Positions 20,294-30,339 of a stretch of 64,000 bases of DNA are shown in pieces. A model generated the notes under the pieces. It saw only the letters and a program-made list of their open reading frames with translations. It made no database searches and was not told the origin of the DNA. Both the position numbers and the translations under genes were made by a program. The number at the start of each line of letters is the position of its first letter. The stretch's first letter is position 1. Origin of the DNA: Massariosphaeria phaeospora (Eukaryota; Ascomycota; Dothideomycetes; Pleosporales); NCBI GenBank assembly GCA_011032825.1, contig JAADJZ010000001.1, positions 62,001 to 126,000 on the forward strand. The letters run 5' to 3'.

Positions 20294-20870
20294 TTGCTAC
20301 TACACTACCTCAAGATGCCACGAACTACGTTCAGAATGGCAAGCGTCCGCAAATGGTTGCGATCTAAATTTCCATCCCGAGAACAGCCACCCGCAGACGG
20401 ATCCTGCCACTTCCTCCGCCTCCCAAGCGAGATACGCAACTTAGTCTACACCTACGCGCTCTCCCAGCCCGACCATTTACTCCGATACACCGAAAATGGC
20501 CATAGCCGAGGCCAAGTCATTCGCTGCGGCTACGCACTTACCGCAATGAGTCCGCCGGACGATGCCGAGGATGCCAACGCCATCAAAACACCCAACAAGT
20601 CGCAACACATTGAAGCGAACCAGCTGCAGTACGTCAATCGCTAACTGCGCTATGAAACTCGGGGCTTGGAGCTCCGGTGCAACGACATCTACTTCGCTGA
20701 AACAGCGACACGCTCTACGGAAGGGCAGCTGTGCAGGTTCTAACTTCGAGTGCCCTGCTGCCCGCAAACATAGTCTTTGTGGGACGTGGGCGGAAGGCCA
20801 GACGGAAGGCGCCGACGATATAATTGTTATTATATGTTTCCAGGAGAGTAAGTGGGATTCGTTTCTGTGA
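20294..20870 (+). pseudogene. 2EXR gene stopped by a nonsense codon
   Basis: The frame opens at 20294 (alternative ATGs at 20315 and 20336), gives CHFLRLPSEIRNLVYTYALS and runs to NQLQYVNR, then TAA at 20642-20644. Beyond the stop the same frame continues LRYETRGLELRCNDIYFAE, the normal continuation of the family (CRQLRxET). The stop therefore replaces the conserved Gln, CAA to TAA. Further stops follow, and the C-terminal half is unrecognisable. The C-to-T change is in a CpA context, as expected for repeat-induced point mutation, though one site proves nothing. Confidence 0.8.
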
Positions 20871-21265
20871 ACGGTGCACACGGATGACAAACTCTCAGGG
20901 GAGCGGCTAAGGGATAAGGAGTTCCCGCTTTACGAGGCTTTTCGCGCTATGGCTCGGAGGCGCCAAAGACGCCTGCTACGGGTTTATTGTATTGGGAACG
21001 AGCTTGGGTATTCTTCAGCCTGAATCAAGATACTCATAGGGTATCTATTGTCGATTACGTAGGCAGCTTTGCGGCATCTCAACGTACGTAACATCTACCT
21101 TTCTGATCTATAATCTCCCCTATGGATGCGACTGTCCGACCTAAAAGTTCCTAGGTAACGAGTATGTAGGTATGATTTAACAGAGGATATCCGTCTATGT
21201 CGAGCGGAACTTATGTTTACACGAGGTATATACTCTTCAAGCCAACGATAAAGTATAATTGTTTA
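20871..21265. other. Intergenic, decayed
   Basis: No frame of note; it may hold the unrecognisable remainder of the 2EXR pseudogene. Sequence becomes TA-rich toward 21250. Confidence 0.35.
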
Positions 21266-21400
21266 CTAGAAGAGTTTGAATCCTTCTGGAAATCGCGTCT
21301 GAAACACTTCATTCGGGTCGTACTTCCTACTCACGCTCTGAATAAAAGCTTTGTTAGTCTGACCGTAGCTTGAAATGGGATCTTGTACTCGGTCCGTACG
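21266..21400 (-). pseudogene. C-terminal relic of a FAD-linked (BBE-type) oxidoreductase
   Basis: The minus-strand frame ending at 21266 carries QDPISSYGQTNKAF, then VSRKYDPNEVFQTRFPEGFK. This is the characteristic C-terminus of berberine-bridge/6-hydroxynicotine-oxidase-like flavoenzymes. Nothing upstream encodes the FAD-binding or substrate domain, and neighbouring frames carry stops. The rest has been deleted or decayed. It ends near the SDR gene and could be a lost tailoring enzyme of the nearby cluster (inference). Confidence 0.65.
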
Positions 21401-21599
21401 GCGTTGTTGCGGCGTTGAATCTACGCATGGAGAGCTCAACAAACGTAGTGCAGGTAGATTTGCCACTAGCACGTTCGTCAAAGTTTCTGAGCATCTCGCT
21501 CAATCGATTTAGTAAGTTCGTCAAGACCTTGTCCATTACTCATGAATGAGTCCTACAATTTCCATCAGCGTGGAACTAACGTGCAGCAATAAATCCGCA

Positions 21600-22498
21600 T
21601 CAGCCAGCAGAATCGAGACGTACCAGAACAAACTGAGGCAAATATCTGGCACAGAAGCTCGCGGCAGAACTACTCGGTCCACGGTAAATCCGGCCACTTT
21701 TCTTCGATAGTATGTCCTTGACTAGCTGCGCCGCAAAAGCTTCAGCGCTGATCGATCTCAGACCCGCTTCGCCAGCGGCCCACTTGGTAATTGTGTCCTT
21801 GATGGCTTGGTACCGAGACCCCGGCGGCAGCACCAGCCTGTGCCCTTCAGCATGGAAATTCGTCTTGATCACACCGACCATGACGGTCTGTACGTGGACT
21901 CCAAATGGAGCGACTTCTAAACGGAGAGTCTCGCTGAGCATGGTGGTGGCGGCTTTCGAGGCAGAATAGATACCTGGTGGTATGTGTTAGGTTTTGCGAA
22001 GCTAATTGACAAGAGAGAAAAGGAGGCGTGGTGCGAGGAAAACTAACCGATCCAGGGCGTGTGTACCTCGCCACCCACAGAGCTGATGTTCACGACTGTG
22101 CCCCGCGTCCGCACCAGCTGTTCCATGAAGGCCTTGGTCGTGGCAAGAACACCCCACACGTTCGTTTCGAACAGGCCTTTTGCCATGTCTATGTCCACAT
22201 CCAGAAGCGGCATCGGATAGCCGGCGCCGGCATTGTTCACCAAAATATCCAGGCCTTTGCCGTCCGTGGCTTTCGCGACAGTTTCGACCGCAGCAGCAAT
22301 TGACACGGATGATGTTATGTCCAGCTCGAGAACGGACACGTTGGAAAGAGCAGACAGAGCAGGCGAAATCTTCGCAGAATTGCGGAGCGTCGCAAAGACA
22401 TGATGGCCGCGCGATGCTAACGCTTCGGCAAGGGCCGATCCGATGCCGCCTGCGCTACACCCCGTGATGAGAATGTGCAACGGCGGAGATTCAGACAT
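21600..22498 (-). CDS. Short-chain dehydrogenase, AYR1-like, 274 aa
   Basis: Two exons, 22498-22048 and 21973-21600. The intron 22047-21974 has a GTTAGT donor, CCTAAC branch and CAG acceptor, and splicing joins HTPWIG to IYSASKAA. Classical SDR motifs are present: the cofactor loop TGCSAGGIG at about residue 13, NNAG, NISSVGG and the catalytic YSASK. The sequence style (FATLRNSAKI, LELDITSS, TNVWGVLATTKAF) is that of NADPH-dependent 1-acyldihydroxyacetone-phosphate reductases (Ayr1). That would place it on lipid droplets or ER in ether-lipid/phosphatidate synthesis, but similar SDRs serve in secondary-metabolite clusters. It lies 2.3 kb from the KDSR homologue. Intact. Confidence 0.88.
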
Positions 22499-23115
22499 GG
22501 CGGCTGCTAATACAATAATGATCTTCTCGAGGAGCTGGAAAAGGATGTGTAAGTGAAGCGATGGAATGGGCGCGGTTATCGAAAGGTTTTGTCAATTTTC
22601 AAGGCTCTTAGCTTAGGGCACGAATGTCCCCGCAACTAGACAATGGGCTACCCAGCTGTTGGGGCCCCGCGACAGGGTACACAGAAATATTGAAATCTGG
22701 CCGTATTACTAGTTGAGCTAGCCTAATTCGTTTCTCAGCCCTATTTGGGACGTCTGGTGCCCTACATAATAAAGCTCCACAATAAAGCTACAAAACGCGG
22801 ATGTAGTAGAATAAAAGTTTGCGCGAATGCTTAAAGCGAGTCTTATTTCTATTCAGCAGAAGCTAAATAGACAGGTATTTTAAGGAGCCTCTTATTACCT
22901 AGAACTGAAAGTTTGTTAAGATACCTCTAATAAAGTCTTCTTCTTACTTCTCTTGTTCTCCTTATCTCTTTGTACACACAACTACACGCAACATATCTAT
23001 CACTGTTCTAACACTTAGATACTGCCCAGCATTTATAATAGAATAATACAAACAGCCGTCCACTGATCAAATCAACAGGCAATTTAACCTAGAGAGAGCC
23101 TAGGAGCTGTCGGAT
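22499..23115. other. Intergenic, TA-rich decayed sequence
   Basis: Contains a full copy of the dispersed TAAAAGTTTGCGCGA repeat (22812-22831), a local duplication of AATAAAGCT(A/C)CA near 22767-22793, and TA-rich decayed DNA to 23115. No gene. Confidence 0.4.
22812..22831. repeat. Dispersed short repeat copy (TAAAAGTTTGCGCGAATGC)
   Basis: Twenty bases match 18490-18509 in the same orientation, with weaker similarity for about 30 bases more (a TTCTATT block at a similar distance). Confidence 0.6.
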
Positions 23116-23379
23116 TCAGTAGCAGACAAGGGAAAGAGAGTTGTAGAAAGGGTAGTTATCTCGGGTCTTAAGCCCGTTCATAGCAGAATGCCGAGGGGTG
23201 TAAGATATTAAGAGAATCGCGTCTGGTTGCATAAGGGCAAACGTGTAGATGGAGTTACGTGGTTCGGCGAGTAGTTGAAGGACAGCGCACCTACCGCTGA
23301 GGGCGGGATTGACGGATCCATAGATAGTCTTTTCCGTCGGCGCGGGGATTTGGGAGTCGTTTTGTGGTTGTGTCGACAC
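23116..23379 (-). pseudogene. N-terminal remnant of a 2EXR gene
   Basis: A minus-strand frame of 87 codons contains LQLLAEPRNSIYTFALMQPD, a damaged version of the 2EXR signature (LPAELRNxIYxxAL), and then YNSLSLVCY where relatives have LRPVCRQLR. A stop follows immediately and no C-terminal block is present. It is oriented away from the intact 2EXR gene at 23578, about 200 bp away, so the two form a head-to-head pair. Confidence 0.6.
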
Positions 23380-23577
23380 GAGATTTGGGTGCCAAGCATT
23401 GGCCCATCACGTGTTCCGCGGTGACTGCTACGCCATCGAGCTTCACCCAAATCTTTCACTGGACTGATTAGTTTAAATCGTTCCACAATAAACCTCACTA
23501 GTCCACACACATGGGCTTGCGCTTGGCACCGTCGCCTTCTCCCACGCCCGGGCTCTTTCTCCACACCACCTACTTGC

Positions 23578-24519
23578 TTGCTACCCACTTCAACCTCACG
23601 CAGAGCAGACACGACCGCGATGGACCCGTCAATCCCCACCGCGATGGACCCTTCATTTCCCACCGCGATGGACCCCTCAATTCCCGCCACGGACGGTACC
23701 TGTTTCTTCTTCCGCTTGTCAGGCGAGCTCCGCAAATTCATCTACACCTTCTCTCTCACCCACGACGCCGCCGCCGACGACAACAACAGCACCGACAACC
23801 AAGGCGGAGCCGTCGAAGCAATCTGCGACCAGGAGCAGCAACTCAGCTTCCAGACCCACCACGGCCGCACCCCAATCCCCGCGTACAACAACCTGCGCCC
23901 CGTGTGCCGCCAACTGCGCGCCGAAACCAACGGCCTATTCCTCTCCCTCAACACGCTCCGTTTCCGCGAGTCGACAACCGTCGGCCAGACCTTCCTCGAC
24001 TTCCTTTCCGCCTGCCCGCCCACGCAGCGCCAGCACCTCCGCCGCATCACCCTCACCGAATTCCTCTACCGCAACCGCAACGACTCCCACTCCATCGCCG
24101 CAAACCTCGACGCCATCACCACCTTCTGCAGCGCGCACCCCACCGTCGCCCTAACCATGCACATCGCGCGCATCAACCTCAAAGCGCCGGTGGAGCACTG
24201 CGTAGCCTTCGCCATGGGCATCCAGCTCGCGATGGGGAACCTGGCGCGAGCGCCGAAGAGCCTGCGGGACTCGGAGCTCACGCTGATGCTGTACTTGCTG
24301 ATGCGGCAGACGCATGGGAGCTGGGCGCGCTATGTGCGGGGGAGGGTGCAGCCGAGGAATCTGATGTTGTTGCCGCGCGAGGGCGATGTGTTTAATGGGA
24401 GGGTTTTAAGGAGGAGGATCGTGGAGTCGGTGCCGGTGAGGATGTTGGCTGAGAGGGAATTTGAGGGCGTGGATGGCTTGGTGGAGGAGTGGGGGAAGTG
24501 GTATACGCTGGGTATATGA
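23578..24519 (+). CDS. 2EXR-domain protein with N-terminal triplicated peptide, 313 aa
   Basis: An intact 313-codon frame. The 2EXR signature FFFRLSGELRKFIYTFSL lies at about residues 43-60 and the second block NLRPVCRQLRAETNGLFLSL at about 105-124. The rest follows the family to a Trp-rich end (VEEWGKWYTLGI). Residues 15-37 are three tandem copies of an eight-residue unit (AMDPSIPT), encoded by three 24-bp DNA repeats starting near 23616. Each unit has an ATG, so translation could begin at 23578 or at any of the repeat ATGs. Longest 2EXR copy in the window; function unknown as for the family. Confidence 0.8.
   Translation: MLPTSTSRRADTTAMDPSIPTAMDPSFPTAMDPSIPATDGTCFFFRLSGELRKFIYTFSLTHDAAADDNNSTDNQGGAVEAICDQEQQLSFQTHHGRTPIPAYNNLRPVCRQLRAETNGLFLSLNTLRFRESTTVGQTFLDFLSACPPTQRQHLRRITLTEFLYRNRNDSHSIAANLDAITTFCSAHPTVALTMHIARINLKAPVEHCVAFAMGIQLAMGNLARAPKSLRDSELTLMLYLLMRQTHGSWARYVRGRVQPRNLMLLPREGDVFNGRVLRRRIVESVPVRMLAEREFEGVDGLVEEWGKWYTLGI
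23616..23690 (+). repeat. Three 24-bp tandem repeats
   Basis: Three units beginning ACCGCGATGGACCC, with third-position differences, code AMDPSIPT/AMDPSFPT/AMDPSIPA at the N-terminus of the 313-aa 2EXR protein. Confidence 0.75.
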
Positions 24520-24828
24520 GGGCTGAATGGACTGCAGCGATTCCGAGGCGTATGACAATCTGTTAGTCGGCCATGCTACTGCCTACCTATCTGAGTAGCT
24601 TGTCATCTCTATGGAGCTGAAGTGTCGGTTTTGGGAGCCCATATCACCGGTGCTGCAGCCGGTAGCGGGTATAACTCTTGAATATAACTCTTGAAACATG
24701 GTGTGGTATGCGGTTTGAGTGGCGAGGAAAGCGCCTTCTCGCATCGCCATCATATCACATCAAAAGCAGTCCCGGCTGCCCTCTCAACACGCCTTTTTTT
24801 TCATCATCACCCACTCCCAGCCACAGCC

Positions 24829-26245
24829 TCACTTATTCCCCCCCTCCCCCTCATCCACCCTCCACGCATCCCCCCTACACTCCCTCTCCACCTCCCTCCT
24901 CACCCACCACCAAACCCCCCACATCACCCACCCCAACACCGTATCCACAACTCCCCACCCGCGCCTCGGACTCGCACCAACGGCCAGCGCCCACAGCAAC
25001 TGCGGCTCCAGCCGTGCATCCAGCACCGCGAAATCGCCCGTCGCGACCGCAGCCACGATCTCCGGCGCAATGGCCGCGGCATAGGGAAACTGCTTCTCGA
25101 GATCAGCGAGGGCGCCCGACGTGCGCTCGATGCGCTTGGTGAGGGCGGGCTTGGCCGCGTTTTCACGCAGGAACGTCGGCGTGATGAAGTTGTGCGCGAA
25201 GATGCATTGCGTGGTGTAGGTGGAGAGGGGGGATGTGTAGCGGAGGCATTCGGTGCGCAGGGTGTCGGCGAGGGCGCGTTGGGCGGCTTTTGCGGCTGTG
25301 GTTGAAGAAGGGGTTAGTGTGAGGAGGGGGGCAGGGTATACATAGTAGAGATATGGATGCTGATGGGAATATAACGGGTTGCGATAGAGTGGGGGGACTC
25401 TTCGGACGTACCCGAATACGCGCCATAGCCCGGCATCGGCACCAGCGCCGCACTGCTGTTCACAAACACTATCTTGCGCTCCTTGGCTGCCACCACCACA
25501 TCCTTCTCCGATTTCTTCTCCAGCTCATTTGCCTTCGCATCGCGGTCATCTTGCACCCACAGCCGCAGCGCCGCTTGCGCCGGGTACAGGCTCGAGTAGT
25601 AGTTGTTCGCCATGCAGCGCTCAAACACGGTCGGCTCGAGGTCGAGCACGAAGCCACATTCGGTCGGGGTGCCGCCGGCCACGCAGTACAGGATGTCGGG
25701 GAGGTGGGGCTGCGCGGTGAGTGTTTCGTGGGCCTAAAGAGGGGTGAGCGAGTTGGTGGGTTGGCGAATGGAGAGGAGTGGGGAAGAAGGATGGGTGGGT
25801 GGATAGCTGGATGCGTACCGTCGTCGCAACACTCATATCCGCCGCCACGCTCGCCACGCGCTGTCCGTCATGCTGCCTGGCAGCGCAGATCTCGTCGTTC
25901 GCGTCTTGGAGCTGCTTCTCGCCGCGCGCGAAGATGGTGATGTGCGCGCCTGTTGATGGATTGTCAGTCGATAGTGACCATCAACGTCCTTGACAACGGG
26001 GGATAGCCATCACCACCACCATGCCCTTCTGTTCCTGCCTGCCATCTCTTCACTGCACAAGCGCACACAAGTACGTACCCTGACCCGCCATAACCTTCGC
26101 CATCTCCTTGCCGAGCCCCGCACTGCCGCCGACAACGAAAACAACCTGTCGACAGAGAAACGTTAGCATCGTCGCCATCACCAATGAATCACATAACAAA
26201 ACACACCTTGCCCTCCAACGTGCCACCCTTCTTAGCACGCGCCAT
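24829..26245 (-). CDS. 3-ketodihydrosphingosine reductase homologue (KDSR/Tsc10-type SDR), 341 aa
   Basis: Five exons: 26245-26207, 26145-26079, 25949-25819, 25733-25412, 25295-24829. All junctions are GT-AG and the frame is kept throughout (341 codons plus stop). Motifs: cofactor loop VVGGSAGLGKE, ITIFARGEKQL, the family-specific CVAGGTPTECGF, NSSAAL and the catalytic YSAAK near residue 185. Then come QCIFAHNFITPTF and a hydrophobic C-terminal segment (WGVVDTVLGWVMWGVWWWV) that should anchor it in the ER. Tsc10/KDSR reduces 3-ketodihydrosphingosine to dihydrosphingosine with NADPH. Its neighbours are an AOS and an HR-PKS, so it may reduce the cluster's 2-amino-3-keto intermediate (as Fum13 and SphF-type enzymes are thought to) or act as a resistance paralogue. 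It could also be the housekeeping enzyme. Confidence 0.9.
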
Positions 26246-26947
26246 CTTCTCCTCTTCACTCTTCTCTCTTGTTCAACCGTCTCGTTTTCTCCTCTTATCT
26301 TCCCCTCCACAATCTCTTCCCCTTTGCAACACTATGCTTCGTGCAAGATGAGATGAGACGAGACGCAAACGACTCTGAGACACAATTCGCACGAGAAACG
26401 CAATTGTCTGCGGTCGGATAGAAACGCAGCCTAGTGTTAGTGTGAAGCGGGGGTTGACGTCTGGATAAAAACCGTTGAGGGGACGGTCGGCAGGGGTCCG
26501 GGAAGGGCGCCGGGAGCCAAGCCCCATGCAGGACGACGGACTGAACTAGTAAGTGTTCCGAGCGCATCCGGGGCCTGGCTAAGACAGTATGCTGGTGCAA
26601 CGCTTTACGATGCCATCGCTAGACTGTAGCCCGTGAACATACCTGTAACAGAGCAAAGACGCAATTAGTCCCACGAACTCCCGATATCTACTTCGTGCAC
26701 AATTACAACTTCGTAGAGCCGTGAACACATGAATCCACCCGTCCATACCCAAACCACTCCCAATCCCGTCACTAGGAGAACAGTAAACCAAAAGAAAGAA
26801 GCTTACAGCAGCATCATGCGACAGAGTACATTCAAAGTGCTGATGCATGTATCAGCAGAACAGCCAGAACGACCTCAAAGAAGCCTACAAAAGGCCTCTA
26901 GTGCTGTCCCGCTGAGTTTCTAAGCTATGGCCTAGATGCCAGTTTAG
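26246..26947. other. Intergenic, no gene seen
   Basis: Contains the KDSR promoter side. Frames of 65-100 codons on the minus strand overlap one another and show no family match. Some may be decayed transporter sequence continuing from the MFS relic, but I cannot show it. Confidence 0.35.
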
Positions 26948-27190
26948 TTATTGAGTTTTAGGGAGTGGCCCTGGTATTGCAACTGCAAGAACCGTCCCAA
27001 TTAGACACATGGTAAGAAGAGCGAGGAGGGACATATGGAAAGCCAGCGGCTTCTTCCGCTTGCGCTCCATTCACGACGCAACTGGCATTGCCGTGATGTC
27101 GTCTGTCTGTTCTTGTATCGCATCTCCATGATGCGAGCTTGGTGCTGTAGACTCAGGAAGGATGGGATCAAGGGACCACACGGTCGACAT
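26948..27190 (-). pseudogene. N-terminal relic of an MFS transporter
   Basis: From ATG 27190 one frame reads a hydrophilic tail (PILPESTAPSSHHGD, EQTDDITAMPVAS), one in-frame TGA, then MERKRKKPLAFHMSLLALL followed by MCLIGTVLAVAIP and a TAA at 26950-26948. The block after the TGA matches the first transmembrane segment of fungal drug-efflux MFS proteins (PLAF..LLALL...TVLAVAIP), with a short deletion where SLD/SLDA normally precedes TVLA. No further transmembrane segments are present. It lies between the KDSR and AOS genes on the same strand, where clusters often keep an exporter, so it probably marks a lost cluster transporter (inference). Confidence 0.6.
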
Positions 27191-27716
27191 CGACGAAGGC
27201 CTCGGACCAGGAAGTTGCAGTACTCGCCCAATATCGCGGTGACCCAGTCGCTCAGCCTCAACGGTTAATATCTACAAACCCAGCCCCAAACAAATTATTC
27301 CGAATGCGACTGCAGCAAGGCAAACTCTCCGCCCCCATCCATCGCCACAGATAGATTAATCAGTATCACCAGCGCTACCCTTAGTACGACCGGCACATTT
27401 GCACAAAGGTAACGTGTGCCGAGGCTACTGCACGCCCGCGGCACCGTTTGTCTCGGGAACTTTATTCGGACTCGGCGGATCTCCCCGCGCAAAGCTGAAA
27501 GTGATCTGCAAGTGCGTCAGCACATGTGGAGGCTTGGCCCGATGAAATTATGCAGTCAGCAACTGGTAAGTCCCCGAGCGTCTTGCATCATCGATTGTTT
27601 TTGCAGCGGTTGAAGCATGTGTGCCATGGTGTATGTGTACGGGGGTTAGCCGGATCTTATCTTTATCAGAAACATGCGACTCCATGCGCGACGCTGCGCA
27701 TGTCAAGGTGGTTTGG
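27191..27716. other. Intergenic, no gene seen
   Basis: A minus-strand frame at 27492-27295 contains one hydrophobic stretch (VVLRVALVILINLSVA), but nothing that identifies a family. Otherwise nothing. Confidence 0.35.
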
Positions 27717-29283
27717 CTATACAGCAGGCATTCCAAAGCCAGTCAGTTTCTCACCAGCCATCCAGGCATACACTTCTCCTGCAGCTCGCGTTGCCTTGTT
27801 CTTGCCTTTGCCTTGGATCCCGCTGCACTGCGAGTCCAGCATCTCTTGCACCCACTCGTAGATTGCAACAACTAATCCTTCGACCTGCGTCTCTGTATTC
27901 CCGGCGTGGAAGGTGACTTTGAGTCGACTCTGGTTCTTGGCAACGACGGGATGCTCGACGGGGAAAACACAGAAACCCGCGAAGAGCAGGTGGAAGTATA
28001 ACCAGTAGGTGCAATGCTGTCGCGTCCAAATTGTCACGATGTGCGATGTGGCGAGTGGTTTCTCTTCCCAGTCTTTCAGGATCGGGATGGCGAGAAGGCC
28101 TTTCGCTGTGGCCTCTTCCCAGAGTGGGTGTGACGTTATTGTTTCTAGGAAGAACTCGAGTCGAGATCGCACCTGATCTCGAGCCTGGTGTATATGAGTG
28201 AGTGGAATGTCATTGAGAGTAGTTAGGGGGATTGTATCACCTCTTGGCCTTGCTCTGAGCCCAGCAGCTTGTATCCTGCGCGCATAAGAGCTACATGCGC
28301 AAATGGTGGAGCTGTTGTGAATATGATAGATTTTGCGAAATTTATCAGCATAGCTTTGATAGTCTTATTCCCGAGAATTGCGGCTATATTGCAGAGTAAG
28401 CCTAATGTCGCAGAGCAGAGGGCAAGCCAGTCTTACCTCCCCGAGACGATAGGGCTTTTCCGCAGGTGTGCATTACCACAGCTATCTCGTTTTCCAGACC
28501 AAGGGCGCAGACAAGACCAGCTCCGTTGGGGCCCAAGACGCCCGTACTGTGTGCCTCGTCGACCACAAATTGTGCGTTCCCCTTCGGACAGACGTCTTTC
28601 GCGATGTCGACCAGTTCTTGTAGTGGACAGACGTCGCCGTCCATACTATACACGGACTCGACAGCTATGATGATAGACCGCTTACCCTGCTTCACGAGCG
28701 GCTTGGACTCTAGTATGGCCAGCAAAGCGCGACGAAAATCGACAATGTTGTTGTGGCCAAATTCCTCACGCTCTACCGCAAGGCTCTGATCCATCCCGTC
28801 ATGCGTGCTGGCGTGCACCAAGGCATCGTAGAGAATGACGTCGCCTGGCCGCGGTATGGCAGTCCAGATAGCGATGTTGGCCTCATACCCGGAGGCTAGG
28901 AGGAGCGCGGTCTCTGCGCCATGAAAACTGGCGATAACCTGCTCTGTCTCTTCCAGATAAGTGTAATTGCCATCTATCAGCCGTGAGCCTCCCGCGCCAG
29001 GATTCGACGCTGGGTTCTGTGCTAGCTCGTTGAGGTATTCGGCGCGCAGCAGACCACTCGATCCTAGCGAAAGGATGTCGTTGGAGGAGAAGTCGGCGAC
29101 GGCATCGTTGACCTGCCAGCTGTTTTGGACAATTGAGTAGAGTGTGTGCGATGTCCGCCGTGCGTCGAGCGCGTCTTCGAGATTGCGGTAGAAGGATTGC
29201 GAGGCTTCGGGCGACGGCTGCAGCTGCGGCTGCTGACCCTTGATGCGGGTTACCAGGGGCCCGGTGGGTGAGAAAATGTCCAT
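27717..29283 (-). CDS. Alpha-oxoamine synthase, BioF-type PLP enzyme, 485 aa
   Basis: Three exons: 29283-28437, 28383-28241, 28184-27717. Introns 28436-28384 (GTAAGA...TAG) and 28240-28185 (GTGATA...CAG) give one 485-codon frame. Fold-type I PLP motifs are clear: GSRLIDGN, DALVHASTHDGM, the cofactor-binding DEAHSTGVLGPNGAG (Asp about 242, His about 245) and the Schiff-base lysine in HTCGKALSSRGAAILG (about Lys276). Family members condense an acyl thioester with an amino acid, losing CO2 (8-amino-7-oxononanoate synthase, serine palmitoyltransferase, Fum8). A thioesterase-less HR-PKS 3 kb away and a KDSR homologue on the other side suggest that it offloads the polyketide as a 2-amino-3-ketone. 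A fungal biotin-pathway BioF is the alternative. Confidence 0.9.
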
Positions 29284-30339
29284 GGCTGGTTCGGAGGTGC
29301 CTGTGCCTAGATGGTTCGCCGTCGAGGACTGCTGAGCGCGTCGGCGGCCGGATCGCGATGGCTATTTCTCGACCGTCGTGGGCTGGCGACGCGTCGCGGG
29401 CGGGCGAATGAGACGGCCAGGGGGAGCCCTGCAGCGTAATCACACTGCAAAAAGCTGCATCTCAAGCGTCCACCAGGCATTTGCCCCCGTCGGCCAGCTG
29501 AATGCAACATGGCCGGTCGGCGGCGGGGCCAAGAGCAAGCCTCGGTCGCCATGGTGTGGTGTGCAGGTGTCTCGCAAAGCCGCATCGGAGGAGGAAGGCT
29601 GGAGTCGTTCAGCCAAGAAAGAGTGAGTCGCGATCAGCCCTCGGGTTTCAGCTGTGCATTGTGAGGTATTCCCCGTCGAAGCATGTGGGGCAGCCGGATG
29701 GAGGGATTGGCGTAAGCTCTGGCCTGGCGTCCGAACAGGCTTGAGATGCGCCGAGCGTGGCCATGCTCGTCGTCGTTGATGGTGGCGGACGTCTGGGCTA
29801 CCTGACTGACGTCTGTGGAAGTCGTTCCGAAGGCGCCAACCGGCATCGGGCAGGCGCGCTATGGCCCGCCCCACCGCTTATGGCTAATTCTCCGCGCCCT
29901 CCAACGTCCCCACGAATCCTGGTCATCTCTCTATCGTCGGCACAGGGCAAAGTGCGTCCAGCCCACCGTGCTCGCTGGGAATGTGGCGTAACTTTGTAAA
30001 CCCCCTACTTGTTTACGATGCACGTCATCCGCGAACGGTCCGGAACACGACGTCGATATTGCCCCCAAGCCGAACCCACCGCTCGTAGAGGGGAATAGCT
30101 ATCTCATTGGAGGGATAGACAAAAGTAGACTAATGGCAAGAGTTTGATTGGAGCTGTACACAAGCCGCCTTGCTAGCCTTTGGCAACCGTTGCAGGTTTA
30201 CACGGTATGCACTTCTGCCCAGCTGCATGTCGTTGTCTGTGTCAGCACGACACCGCAACTTGGCACAGGGTACAAAGCAACCTCAAGAGCCTCTATACGA
30301 GAACTTGCCTGGCGGCCTCCATTGTCATCTAATCGTGAT
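29284..30339. other. Intergenic, GC-rich, no gene accepted
   Basis: Upstream region of the AOS gene. Minus-strand frames (144 codons at 29874-29440, 92 at 29585-29307) overlap in all frames with Arg/Pro/Ser-rich composition and no domain. No Zn2Cys6 or bZIP motif was found in any frame I read. Confidence 0.4.

Noticed and set aside
23511..24395. 294-codon frame overlapping the 313-aa 2EXR gene on the same strand
   Set aside because: His/Arg/Pro-rich out-of-frame shadow; the other frame has the 2EXR signature and conserved blocks.
29307..29874. Possible transcription-factor gene between AOS and PTH11-like genes
   Set aside because: Several overlapping Arg/Pro/Ser-rich frames but no zinc cluster, bZIP or other domain in any of them.
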